15,131 nucleotides of DNA from an uncultured bacterium (GCA_905215035.1 CAJMOJ010000049.1:1-15131); one strand, 5' to 3'; positions 6,578 through 14,933 are shown, numbered from the stretch's first letter. The notes: generated by a model from the letters alone, not told the origin. Numbers and translations: made by a program.

Positions 6578-6913
6578 ATTTGATTTGTGATCAATTAACA
6601 GACGTATTAAACATTTGCGTCTTTGTAGTTGTAGTACGCGACAAAAATATCATGGGTAGTAACGATCTGTTTATTATGTTTAAGAAAGGTTGTAGAATAT
6701 TACCGACTGTTTTATCGGGCAAAACAGCGGAGATGTTGATATGTACGAATGCGTACTCACATATAGCTCCCCATTACTATCTAATACTACCCATGCTTTA
6801 ACTCACGGGGGGGGGCGCTTTTCTAGCGCATTAGTCAGCTACAATTTTGACGTAGCTCTGCATCTTTTAGTTTTTCAGATTTTTAATTCTTTCTCTCAAC
6901 TTCATATGCTCTT
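6577..6913 (+). other. Non-coding region with a nine-G run and hairpins
   Basis: No frame here has a plausible start with a ribosome-binding site or a recognisable protein; short open frames cross it without support. It contains a weak stem CCGA/TCGG near 6701-6716 and a run of nine G at 6807-6815. It also holds a stem GCGCT (6815-6819) with AGCGC (6825-6829), a stem AGCTAC (6837-6842) with GTAGCT (6852-6857), and then a T-rich stretch (about 6864-6897). I see no convincing promoter. Confidence 0.5.
6807..6815 (+). repeat. Homopolymer run of nine G
   Basis: Nine consecutive G lie about 280 bases upstream of the giant surface-protein gene, inside non-coding DNA and directly against a short GC stem. 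Runs of this length are prone to slipped-strand length change and are common phase-variation switches near surface genes in other bacteria. Whether this one varies is unknown. Confidence 0.85.
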
Positions 6914-7014
6914 AAGACGGCAGCTGCAATCCATTATTGCATGCCTTGATGTCAGCATGGTGTTTTTCTTGCTGACAGTGGGTTTGCATGACAGATAGTG
7001 CATGCCGTCTTTTT
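6914..7014 (+). ncRNA. Candidate structured RNA or attenuator ending in a T-run
   Basis: A nine-pair closing stem, AAGACGGCA (6914-6922) with TGCCGTCTT (7003-7011), encloses a multi-branched interior and runs into TTTTT (7010-7014). Inside are TGCAA (6925-6929) with TTGCA (6937-6941), a perfect eight-pair stem TGTCAGCA (6950-6957) with TGCTGACA (6970-6977), and a weak TGCA/TGCA pair (6985-6988, 6999-7002). The compact fold with a terminal T-run suits the end of a small RNA or a leader attenuator for the surface protein gene, which starts 83 bases on. I cannot match it to a known riboswitch class. Confidence 0.5.
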
Positions 7015-7018
7015 GTAG

Positions 7019-7047
7019 TTGATTTCAATGGAGCGATAGAGGATAAA
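7019..7047 (+). promoter_or_regulatory. Possible promoter of the surface-protein gene
   Basis: TTGATT (7019-7024) and GATAAA (7042-7047) have 17-base spacing and begin just after the T-run of the structured element. An alternative -10 is TATAAA at 7061-7066, which lacks a good -35. If this promoter is real, the structured RNA belongs to a separate upstream transcript. Confidence 0.3.
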
Positions 7048-7096
7048 AATCAGTCACTTTTATAAAGCCTGCATAGTAAGGAAGAAGGTAACAGGA

Positions 7097-10000
7097 ATGG
7101 GGCAAACGATAAGGAAGAGTGCAGCTGCGTTACTCGCTTTTATCCTGGCTATATCGCTGATGTTGCCATACGGAGCGCTTAACTCTCAGGTGGCATGGGC
7201 GGACGATAATACGCCTGCATCAACTGATGAGAATATTAGTCTCGTTATTAAGGCGGGGGCCGCTACGCCAACTGACGCATCTAATACTACATTTAAGTTT
7301 CCGAATTTGACGGTTGAATCAAACTCGGATCGTCCTATTAAAAGTATTACGGTTCAATTCACGTCTCCTATTACGACAGATAGAATCGATTTGCCCACTA
7401 AAGATAAATTTGTTCAGTACTCACCTGTTAAGGCTGGTAATGTCTCCATTAATGTTACTGATGGTGCTAGCGCAAGCGAGTGGCAGCAGTATCTGCGCGA
7501 TAACCTTCAAATAACGTTAAGCAATGTTAATACAACGGCTAGCATTCGTATGATTGCAAGCTTTGATCCGGTAAATGCAACAATTGACTACAACTCTCTT
7601 AATGGCCACTACTATAAGACAGTAAAGGGCTCTCGTATTACTTGGCAAGATGCATATGCTGCAGCTCAAGGCAGTAAATATATGGGCATGCAAGGCTATT
7701 TGGTTACCGTGACCAGTCAGGAAGAGAACAATTATGTTTTTAGTATGATTGGTGAAGACTGCTGGACAGGAGCAACCTGCTTAGATGAATATACGGGAGC
7801 TTATTCAAGTGAACATGATTGTGCGGTAAAAAATATCTATAAAGACTTTTATGAAACGCACGGAGTGCCATCTATACCTGCTAGTACTATGCCAAATAAC
7901 GCTTATTATTTCTGGGTTGACGGTCCAGAAAAGGGGCAATTAATATCTTATGGACTTACAACGAGTCGTAAAGCGGCCCCTGATCCAACATCTGATCCCG
8001 ACAATCCTTCTCCAATATTCACTTACTGGAACGATGGTGAACCAAATAATGCCAGTGGTGAGCAGTGTATGCATTTTCTTAAAGCATCAGGTAAATGGAA
8101 TGACTATGTATACAATAACGCTAGTGTTACTGCTTATGTTATAGAGTATGGCGGCATGGAGAGTGATGATGAGTTGGAAGACTCAAGTGAAGGCTCCGGC
8201 GATGTTGATGTTGATGTTTTTGTCAAAGTTGATATCAATATTGATCCAACAGGTGAAACTATCACTACTGAGGCCGATGACATCTATGTAGGTCAGCCAC
8301 TCGCTATTAAAGAAAATGTTAATGGTGAATACATTCAAGACCAGGCTACAGGAGAATATCAAGTAAAAACTATTGTTGGTAGAGATGCTGATGATAATAC
8401 AAAATTCTTGTACGAGAATACAACTCCGACACGCACATACTATAAATTAAAGGATGGCGGTAAGGTAAATCGCGATGATGATTGGGAAGAGTTGCCTGCT
8501 GGCGAGCTCCCAACACATGTCGGAACCTATAAGGTTGTATCTAATGCAACGTTCCTGCAAAAATATACGGATAGTGTAGGGGATATTCACGAAACAAGAC
8601 CATACAATGCCGGTACTGCAACATTTAAGATTAAGAAGAAGAGTATAGATCTTACCAACCCAGCAACACCGGTAAATCCCGGCAATCCAGATGCAACTAA
8701 AGACACGGTCATCATGGATGTTGACCCAGATGATCCTAGCCAAACTCAAGAAGTATCTGTGTCAGGACGCACTTATGCTAAAACCTATGATGGCACAACG
8801 AGCTTCCCAGGACCAGGAACCATTAATATTTCTGACCTAGTAGAACCTGGTGCACAGGCATACCTTACGTATGAGTCTGCTGAGTATGTAAGTTCAGATG
8901 CTGGCGATAGGGTAGATTTGGTTTTGCATGGTGTCAAAATCCAGGGCATTGATGCAGCTGACTATTCAATCGCTGGTATTGCTACTGACGAGTCTGGCGT
9001 AAGTTCATTGACAGTGAAAGGCGTAATAACACCTCGTCCTCTTACTGTCACAACAAGCTATGTTGATAAAAATGGTTCTCCTGTAACGTCATGGACTACG
9101 GGTATTTCTACTGATCCAATTGAATACACTAATAACGCTCAGGCATATGATGCTGCAATAGCAGTTAATGGCCTGCCGCAAAACATGCTATCGCCTACAG
9201 ATAGTGAGAGCGATAATCCTAATACTATCGAAGATGTTTTGGGAGAAGTAACCTACACCTCTATGACACGTGGCGGCTTAGAGCTCGATACGAACGATCC
9301 TCAGATTGGAACGTATAATCTGATTCCTCATTTCTCTAAGGTGTCTACCAAGGGTGGTGCTCAAGGATTCTTAACAGAAAATGGCAATTATTACGTGTCA
9401 TTTGTCAATGGACAGCTTTCAGTTAAGAATCGTGCCATCGTCAATATTAATGATGATACGGATGGCGATGGAGCTCCTGATCCTATCGTGATTACTACTC
9501 CAGTAAAGCCAGGAAAGGATGATCCAACCAATCCAGACAATCCTACTAACCCAACCAATCCTGGCGGTTCTGATGATCCAGCGGATCCATCAAATCCATC
9601 GCAACCTGGCACTCCTGTGGATGTAGAAAAGATCATTGAAGAAGAGTTAGATAAGCCAGTAAATCCAGAGGATCCTGATGGTCCAAAGAAGGGTGATAAG
9701 GTTCCTGAGGGCGTTGATCCTATTATCACCATTACAAAGGGTGGACAAGAAATTGAGGAGATAGATCCATCTGAGCCGGGCGAATACCACATTCATGTGG
9801 TCTATCCTGATCCAGAGGGTACCGACACTGTTCTCAATATTATTTATATTATTGAGCCTGAAAAGCCATCAAGTGATCCCGATGCTGCTTTCTTTACGGT
9901 AACCACTAAACTTAAAGGTGTTACACAGGGTGCTTATATTACACCGAGCCAAAATGTTGGAAAAGGCAAAGATGCAACGGTAACGTGGTCAGCAGGTGAG

Positions 10001-12307
10001 GATACCTATATCACCATGATCGAGATCGATGGTAAATCCGTCGATGTTAATGCTAAAGAATTTACTTTTAGCGGTATTCAGTCAAATCATGAAGTAGTAG
10101 TCACGTTAGCAGAGATTCCTGTAATTCCTGCATCTACCACTAAGGGGTATTACACCATTGCGGTAAACAAATACGGTGCAACACAAGGCCTCAATATTTC
10201 TGATTCTGCTGTCATTACTAAAGGTGATTCGTATCAGATTACATGGAGCGTTGAACCAGGTACTACTATCAAGAGTGTAATGATTGACGGTGTTTCACTG
10301 AGCGCTGATCAAATTGCTGCGGGTAGCTATACGTTTGACAAAATCGCGGCAAATCATGCTGTTGATATTGTTGCTGAGTCCGCGACTGGTTCAAGCGCGC
10401 TGAGACAAGATGACTTGCAGGTTACTACCCAGATTGTCGGTGGACCTGGCACTATTACCGGTAGTTCTACCGTTTCTAAGGGAGGCGACTATGCTGTTGC
10501 TTGGCAACCTGTTATTCAAACAACGCCTGATCCTGATGATCCACAGTATGCGGTATATGAGGTGGAGAGTGTCAAAGTTAATGGTAAGGCAATGGCCGGA
10601 CCCGATGATCGTGATTTAACTTTGAGCAACATTACCGAAAACAAGAATGTTGTAGTTACGCTTAAGCCAGTGACCTATAGCGTTAACATCGTAAAGTATG
10701 GTAATGGTACCGCCTCTGTTTCTAAAACACTCTATAAGGGTGGTCGCTACATTGATATTAGCGCTCAGGCAAATTCGGGATCATACATTAGCTACGTTGA
10801 AGTCGATGGTGAAGTTAAGTATGACGCATCAAAGATAGACGGTTTTGTTGTTCCAGTAAAAGAAACTACACAACTTAGTGTACCTAATTTGCTTACAGCA
10901 AGTGTTCAGGCCGCTATTGCGGGTGAGCCACTTGAATTTGAGAACGGTGCTCCGTCAGATAGCAATAAGACTGATGCTAATGGTGTTGATAATGCAACAG
11001 GTACTGTAAATAATGCTGATTCAAGCAGTAGTAATGAGACAAGTGATCAGACAAATGCATCAGGTGCTGGTATAAATGCAAATGACGGAAATGACGCTGC
11101 TCAACAACCTGATGACAATAATGGAGCAGACGTATCGACTGAAATGAATGCAGCAAATGATTCGATTGAGCAAGATGGGGTAAGTCAGGTAGTGCCCGTT
11201 TTGCCAGAACTTGCATTGCAGCAAGATTTGTCTAACACGGTAGATGGAAATAAAGATGTAGCTAATAATGCACTTAATGTAATCGAGCAAAGTGCACAGG
11301 CATTGACCTTTGCAGATCCTCAGTTTGAATCTGAAACGCTTAAGGATCCTGAAATAACAGACGGTAACACGGTGATGTCTGCAAGTGTTACGGGTGTTGC
11401 TCAAAATCATAAGTACATCGTGTACTTCACTGAAAATGGAAAAGATCCTATTACTCCTGACTCGTTAAAGGACGACGATGGTAATCCACCAAGCACTATT
11501 GAGACTGAAGTAACTGGTGGCCCTGGTACGGTTGAGATTATTGGAGATACTGTTATCCCCTCTAAACCGAGTGATCCTACGGATCCTGATGTACCTACAC
11601 CAACTAAACCAACTATCAAGTGGGATGTTCCTGATGATTCTGTTGTAACCGAGATTGTTATTGTGGATCCTGATGGCAATCCTATTGGAACAATTACTCC
11701 TAAGCCAGGTGAAGAGCAAACGGGAACCGCGGAAATCCCGGATGATATTCTTGAGAAGATCAAGAATAATCCTGGCGATTATAAGGTAGAGATTAAGACT
11801 GAAAAGCGCGTTGATGGGGATGAAGATAAGCCAAAGCAGCGCGAAACCAAGCTGAGTGATGGCACGCAAGTAACGTTTGAGATTTCCACTAAACTTACAG
11901 GCGGTCCTGGAATGATTAGCGCTACCGCCGAGGTGTTAAAGGGCGATAGTCATACCGTAACGTGGGAAGCAGGAGAGCAAGACGGTATTAAATATCGTGT
12001 TGTTAAGGTTATTATTGATGGCGTTGAGCGTCCAGATCTTGTTAATGCAACTTCGTATACTTTTGAGGATTTAGCAGCAAATCATACGATTGAAGTCGTT
12101 GTAGAACCCATTGATGAGGAAACGTTTGAAAGCAGCGGACAAGAAACCAAAGGTACCTCAACGGCATCGAATGATACAAACAAGACTTCTTCAACAACAA
12201 AGACAGGAGACTATACATTGTTCTTGGTTGGTGGTGTTGTTGCTGTTGGAGCGCTTGCGACTATCGCAATGATGTATGCCAGAAGAAAGATGGCGAATAA
12301 GAAGTAA
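7097..12307 (+). CDS. Giant secreted surface protein (adhesin-like) with C-type-lectin-like domain, YDG domain and InlB-B-like repeats
   Basis: This is a 1736-residue exported protein with GAAGAAGG (7081-7088) before the start. It has a signal peptide (about 1-36, ending near AWADD). A C-type-lectin-like domain spans about 166-352, with WTGA (223-226), WNDGEPN (311-317), E322 and WND (334-336) as likely Ca2+/sugar-site residues; the cysteines I could find (C222, C228, C242, C324) all fall in this domain. An Ig-like stretch follows to about 545, then a YDG-type domain (AKTYDGTT at 561-568), a second beta domain to about 790, and an Asn/Pro/Asp linker (about 805-845). Divergent InlB-B-like repeats start at about 932, 1018, 1107, 1193 and 1593, with a degenerate one near 1468. 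An Asn/Ser/Asp-rich spacer lies at about 1282-1362. The tail has TKTGD (1701-1705), a membrane helix and RRKMANKK, like a sortase signal without LPXTG. It probably binds host or bacterial glycans; this is inferred. Confidence 0.92.
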   Translation: MGQTIRKSAAALLAFILAISLMLPYGALNSQVAWADDNTPASTDENISLVIKAGAATPTDASNTTFKFPNLTVESNSDRPIKSITVQFTSPITTDRIDLPTKDKFVQYSPVKAGNVSINVTDGASASEWQQYLRDNLQITLSNVNTTASIRMIASFDPVNATIDYNSLNGHYYKTVKGSRITWQDAYAAAQGSKYMGMQGYLVTVTSQEENNYVFSMIGEDCWTGATCLDEYTGAYSSEHDCAVKNIYKDFYETHGVPSIPASTMPNNAYYFWVDGPEKGQLISYGLTTSRKAAPDPTSDPDNPSPIFTYWNDGEPNNASGEQCMHFLKASGKWNDYVYNNASVTAYVIEYGGMESDDELEDSSEGSGDVDVDVFVKVDINIDPTGETITTEADDIYVGQPLAIKENVNGEYIQDQATGEYQVKTIVGRDADDNTKFLYENTTPTRTYYKLKDGGKVNRDDDWEELPAGELPTHVGTYKVVSNATFLQKYTDSVGDIHETRPYNAGTATFKIKKKSIDLTNPATPVNPGNPDATKDTVIMDVDPDDPSQTQEVSVSGRTYAKTYDGTTSFPGPGTINISDLVEPGAQAYLTYESAEYVSSDAGDRVDLVLHGVKIQGIDAADYSIAGIATDESGVSSLTVKGVITPRPLTVTTSYVDKNGSPVTSWTTGISTDPIEYTNNAQAYDAAIAVNGLPQNMLSPTDSESDNPNTIEDVLGEVTYTSMTRGGLELDTNDPQIGTYNLIPHFSKVSTKGGAQGFLTENGNYYVSFVNGQLSVKNRAIVNINDDTDGDGAPDPIVITTPVKPGKDDPTNPDNPTNPTNPGGSDDPADPSNPSQPGTPVDVEKIIEEELDKPVNPEDPDGPKKGDKVPEGVDPIITITKGGQEIEEIDPSEPGEYHIHVVYPDPEGTDTVLNIIYIIEPEKPSSDPDAAFFTVTTKLKGVTQGAYITPSQNVGKGKDATVTWSAGEDTYITMIEIDGKSVDVNAKEFTFSGIQSNHEVVVTLAEIPVIPASTTKGYYTIAVNKYGATQGLNISDSAVITKGDSYQITWSVEPGTTIKSVMIDGVSLSADQIAAGSYTFDKIAANHAVDIVAESATGSSALRQDDLQVTTQIVGGPGTITGSSTVSKGGDYAVAWQPVIQTTPDPDDPQYAVYEVESVKVNGKAMAGPDDRDLTLSNITENKNVVVTLKPVTYSVNIVKYGNGTASVSKTLYKGGRYIDISAQANSGSYISYVEVDGEVKYDASKIDGFVVPVKETTQLSVPNLLTASVQAAIAGEPLEFENGAPSDSNKTDANGVDNATGTVNNADSSSSNETSDQTNASGAGINANDGNDAAQQPDDNNGADVSTEMNAANDSIEQDGVSQVVPVLPELALQQDLSNTVDGNKDVANNALNVIEQSAQALTFADPQFESETLKDPEITDGNTVMSASVTGVAQNHKYIVYFTENGKDPITPDSLKDDDGNPPSTIETEVTGGPGTVEIIGDTVIPSKPSDPTDPDVPTPTKPTIKWDVPDDSVVTEIVIVDPDGNPIGTITPKPGEEQTGTAEIPDDILEKIKNNPGDYKVEIKTEKRVDGDEDKPKQRETKLSDGTQVTFEISTKLTGGPGMISATAEVLKGDSHTVTWEAGEQDGIKYRVVKVIIDGVERPDLVNATSYTFEDLAANHTIEVVVEPIDEETFESSGQETKGTSTASNDTNKTSSTTKTGDYTLFLVGGVVAVGALATIAMMYARRKMANKK

Positions 12308-12363
12308 CGGTAGTTGTTTAAGGCAAATAGTGCGTGCTAGTCAAATCTTATAGCGCGTGCAGT

Positions 12364-12405
12364 GAGGGTCAACTCAGAAATGAGAAGGGTTGACCCTCTT
12401 CTTTT
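12364..12405 (+). terminator. Intrinsic terminator of the surface-protein gene
   Basis: GAGGGTCAAC (12364-12373) pairs perfectly with GTTGACCCTC (12389-12398), followed by TTCTTTT. The loop itself can form CTCA-GAAA-TGAG, a small nested stem with a GNRA tetraloop. It lies 57 bases after the stop codon. Confidence 0.92.
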
Positions 12406-12423
12406 ACTCGGTAGTTCCTTTTG

Positions 12424-12429
12424 TATAAT
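12424..12429 (+). promoter_or_regulatory. -10 box upstream of the membrane-protein/methyltransferase pair
   Basis: A consensus TATAAT preceded directly by TG lies 28 bases before the start at 12457. No good -35 box is seen at the right distance (CTTTTA at 12401-12406 is poor). It would start transcription at about 12436, just after the preceding terminator. Confidence 0.45.
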
Positions 12430-12456
12430 GAATAGGAAAAAGAAAGGAAATGCCTG

Positions 12457-12990
12457 ATGAATCCCACAAAATTCTGCAGTGAAATGGGTAGTGATATGAT
12501 TGATACCGCAGAGGAAAAACATAATCAAAGGCATATGAATGGGATGCTTTGGGCCGGGTATATTGCAGCTCCCTTGTTACTTGTGTATGTGATCCCTGTT
12601 ATAAAACAGCTTCTGTTAAGAAATGGGAATGTTGAATTCTTATTTGCGATGAGCAAAGATCCTATATTACGTAATTGTTATCTAGCAGCAGACGCTATTA
12701 TGAGTATCTGCTGGGCGCTTATCTTAATTGGAACAATCCTGGCGCTCTTGAAATACACAAAAGAGGATCAAGTCAGAGTATCGCGTGTTTTGATGATTGA
12801 AGCATTGGTGATTCTGATTTTTGAACTCTGTGTGGGTCTTACTCCTGCATACCCGCATGTTTTTGTTTATCTCCCTCTTAATATGACACTGCCTATTATT
12901 GCTGCGGTAAGCTATATTGTTGTTTGGGGATATATTATGCGCGCACAATCGAAGACGCGTAAACGAGATCAGGATACGGCATTAGTATGA
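12457..12990 (+). CDS. Multi-pass membrane protein of unknown function
   Basis: This 177-residue protein has about five hydrophobic segments: residues around 30-52 (LWAGYIAAPLLLVYVIPVI), 70-94 (AADAIMSICWALILIGTILALL), 108-125 (MIEALVILIFELCVGL), and two near 130-165 (HVFVYLPLNMTLPII and AAVSYIVVWGYIM). The C-terminal tail is basic (KTRKRDQD). AAAGGA at 12443-12448 supports the start at 12457; an ATG at 12450 is out of frame and soon stops. I do not recognise a family. The stop overlaps the next gene's start in ATGA (12987-12990), which points to translational coupling and a shared transcript, though the two functions have no obvious link. Confidence 0.75.
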   Translation: MNPTKFCSEMGSDMIDTAEEKHNQRHMNGMLWAGYIAAPLLLVYVIPVIKQLLLRNGNVEFLFAMSKDPILRNCYLAADAIMSICWALILIGTILALLKYTKEDQVRVSRVLMIEALVILIFELCVGLTPAYPHVFVYLPLNMTLPIIAAVSYIVVWGYIMRAQSKTRKRDQDTALV

Positions 12991-13922
12991 TTGAAGAATT
13001 AACGTCACTAGAAGATGAACGACTTGATGTTTTTCTTCGTCTGACTGAAGTCCAGCTGCGCAATAAGCTCGAACCCGAAAAAGGAATCTTTATAGCTGAG
13101 TCAGCCAAGGTTATTTCGCGTGCACTTGATGCAGGGTATGAACCCATTGCTGCCCTTATGCCTTTTAATAAATTAGGATCCCACGCTGCTCTTATTGAAC
13201 GTTTAGAATTTGCTCATCCTGGGATCATCGTTTTTACCGCACCTGATTCTCTGATCCAACAGCTAACGGGCTATGAACTTACGCGGGGCGTACTCGTAGC
13301 GTTTAGGCGAAAACCGCTTCCAGCTATGGGTGATGTGATTGCCGGAGCGCGGCGCGTGGCAATTCTTGAAGATATTACCAACCATACCAATATTGGCGCG
13401 CTTTTTAGATCAGCCGCTGCATTGGGGGTCGATGCGCTTATCTTAAATCAAGGTTGTTGTGATCCACTTTATCGGCGCGCTATTCGGGTGTCGATGGGTA
13501 CAGTTTTTCAGGTGCCTTGGACGCGCCTTGATAGCTTTGATGCGCCTACCACACTTAATACTGCAAATACTACGCCTACTGTGCCTACTACATCTGTTGT
13601 ATTTGTCACGCCTGCTGATAAGAAAGCGCATGCGTATGTGGCAAAAGAGTGGCCCGCACAAACCCTGCGTCAGTTGACAGAAGCGGGATTTGTTACGTGT
13701 GCGCTTGCTCTTAAAGATGACAGCGTAAGTTTGTCTGATCCACGCTTAAAAGAGGCGGATAAGCTTGCCATGATCTTTGGGACAGAAGGCGAGGGGCTTG
13801 CCAGTGAAACCATCGCACTTTGTGACTACACGGTGAAGATACCTATGAAGCATGGAGTTGATTCGCTTAATGTAGCAGCGGCATCAGCTGTTACCTTTTG
13901 GGAGTTATGTAACAGCATTTAA
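12987..13922 (+). CDS. TrmH/SpoU-family RNA 2'-O-methyltransferase
   Basis: This 311-residue SPOUT enzyme is predicted to transfer a methyl group from S-adenosylmethionine to the 2'-OH of a ribose in rRNA or tRNA. The N-terminal part (about 10-100) resembles the substrate-binding domain of this family (LRNKLEPEKGIFIAESAKVISRAL). The three knot motifs are clear. Motif 1 is NHTNIGALFRSAAA, with N135 and R141. Motif 2 is IFGTEGEGL (263-271). Motif 3 is IPMKHGVDSLNVAAA (285-299), with S293, L294 and N295. Between motifs 1 and 2 there is a Thr-rich, low-complexity stretch (about 190-207) that probably forms a surface loop. The substrate site cannot be told from sequence alone. The gene overlaps the preceding membrane-protein gene by four bases. 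Confidence 0.92.
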   Translation: MIEELTSLEDERLDVFLRLTEVQLRNKLEPEKGIFIAESAKVISRALDAGYEPIAALMPFNKLGSHAALIERLEFAHPGIIVFTAPDSLIQQLTGYELTRGVLVAFRRKPLPAMGDVIAGARRVAILEDITNHTNIGALFRSAAALGVDALILNQGCCDPLYRRAIRVSMGTVFQVPWTRLDSFDAPTTLNTANTTPTVPTTSVVFVTPADKKAHAYVAKEWPAQTLRQLTEAGFVTCALALKDDSVSLSDPRLKEADKLAMIFGTEGEGLASETIALCDYTVKIPMKHGVDSLNVAAASAVTFWELCNSI

Positions 13923-13990
13923 CCAGGTTTTCATCACACTTGTAACCATTGCAGATAGTATGCACGTTGCAGTGCTAGAATTCTTGAGCG

Positions 13991-14854
13991 ATGGATTTTT
14001 TTGTTGACATAACCGTTGACGCGTTTTGGGATACCCTGCGCATCGTTCCCTTTTTATTCTTGTGTTACTGGGCGATGGAAGCAATTGAGCACGCCGCAGG
14101 AAAAAAGACCGAGGAATGGGTGCAAAAAGCAGGCGCTTTTGGTCCGCTTATTGGTGCGCTTTTAGGTGCTTTTCCACAATGTGGATTTTCGGCTGCTGCG
14201 GCAACGCTTTACTCAGGACGCGTTATTACTTTAGGTACGCTTTTTGCAGTCTTTTTGGCAACCTCAGATGAGATGCTTCCCATTTTGATTGCCGAGCAAG
14301 CATCCCCTGTGTTAATGGCTCAAATTCTTGCGAGCAAAGTTGTTATTGGTATGATTATGGGCTTTGCTATTGACTTATTTTTGCGCCTGACTCATCGCGT
14401 AGGAAAGCTCCATATGCACATTCATGAGATGTGCGAGGACAACAATTGTGACTGTGAACGTGGTGTTCTTAAATCTGCGTTGTATCACACCCTGCAAGTG
14501 ACCCTGTTTGTTTTTCTGTTCTCACTTGTGATCAACGGCATTGTTGAAGGGGTGGGAGAAGACGTACTTGCCTCATTTTTGGCTACTAATCCCGTGCTTT
14601 CTATTATTGCTTCAGCGACCGTTGGTCTTATTCCTAACTGCGCTGCAAGTATTTTGATTACAGAGCTCTATTTGGACGGAGCACTCTCGACGGGTGCTAT
14701 GATGGCTGGATTGCTTTCTGCTGCTGGTGTCGGTCTGCTCGTATTATTCCGTGCAAATAAGCCTCTTTCTCGTTCCTTGTTGATCATGCTGGGGTTGTGG
14801 CTCATCGCCATTTTTTGGGGTCTTATTTTTCAGATCACGGGCATTGTATTTTAG
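13991..14854 (+). CDS. Putative metal exporter of the ArsP_2 type (putative manganese/heavy-metal transporter)
   Basis: This 287-residue integral membrane protein has roughly eight hydrophobic segments in two halves. Each half carries a Pro-x-Cys signature: FPQCGFS (61-67) and IPNCAAS (214-220). This matches the ArsP_2 family, annotated as putative 10-TM metal exporters or putative manganese transporters. A polar loop between the halves carries H135, H141, H143, H145, C148, C153 and C155, a likely metal-binding patch. The start at 13991 is the first ATG after an in-frame stop at 13985. The ribosome-binding site is weak, so translation may be poor or need context. The gene is 68 bases after the methyltransferase with no terminator between, so read-through is plausible. 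The substrate is unproven. Confidence 0.75.
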   Translation: MDFFVDITVDAFWDTLRIVPFLFLCYWAMEAIEHAAGKKTEEWVQKAGAFGPLIGALLGAFPQCGFSAAAATLYSGRVITLGTLFAVFLATSDEMLPILIAEQASPVLMAQILASKVVIGMIMGFAIDLFLRLTHRVGKLHMHIHEMCEDNNCDCERGVLKSALYHTLQVTLFVFLFSLVINGIVEGVGEDVLASFLATNPVLSIIASATVGLIPNCAASILITELYLDGALSTGAMMAGLLSAAGVGLLVLFRANKPLSRSLLIMLGLWLIAIFWGLIFQITGIVF

Positions 14855-14888
14855 GGACATTGCGCTTTAGGGCATTGTATTTTAGGGA
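14839..14888. repeat. Tandem repeats across the transporter stop codon
   Basis: GGGCATTGTATTTTAGGGA occurs exactly at 14839-14857 and again at 14870-14888. A degenerate copy (CATTGCGCTTTAGGG) fills the gap, making three units of 15-16 bases. The first unit encodes the last residues (GIVF) and the stop of the transporter gene; the others repeat these bases just after the stop. Confidence 0.9.
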
Positions 14889-14933
14889 TCGAGCACCCAA
14901 TAAGTTGGGTATCCGACTTGAGATATGAGCGTC

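Noticed and set aside
6541..6998. Two short overlapping plus-strand open frames in the region before the surface-protein gene
   Set aside because: They start inside a terminator or lack a ribosome-binding site, cross the G-run and structured element, and encode no recognisable protein.
9528..9625. Repetitive Asn-Pro/Asp-Pro codons as a possible CRISPR or minisatellite
   Set aside because: The repeats are short, irregular and in frame, encoding a proline-rich linker. There is no repeat-spacer pattern.
11060..11869. Several minus-strand open frames opposite the surface-protein gene
   Set aside because: They are shadows of the repetitive, composition-biased coding strand and give low-complexity translations with no start signals.
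14895..14910. Stem ACCCAA/TTGGGT after the transporter gene as an intrinsic terminator
   Set aside because: It has only six pairs with no T-run on either strand, so it is listed only as a weak hairpin.
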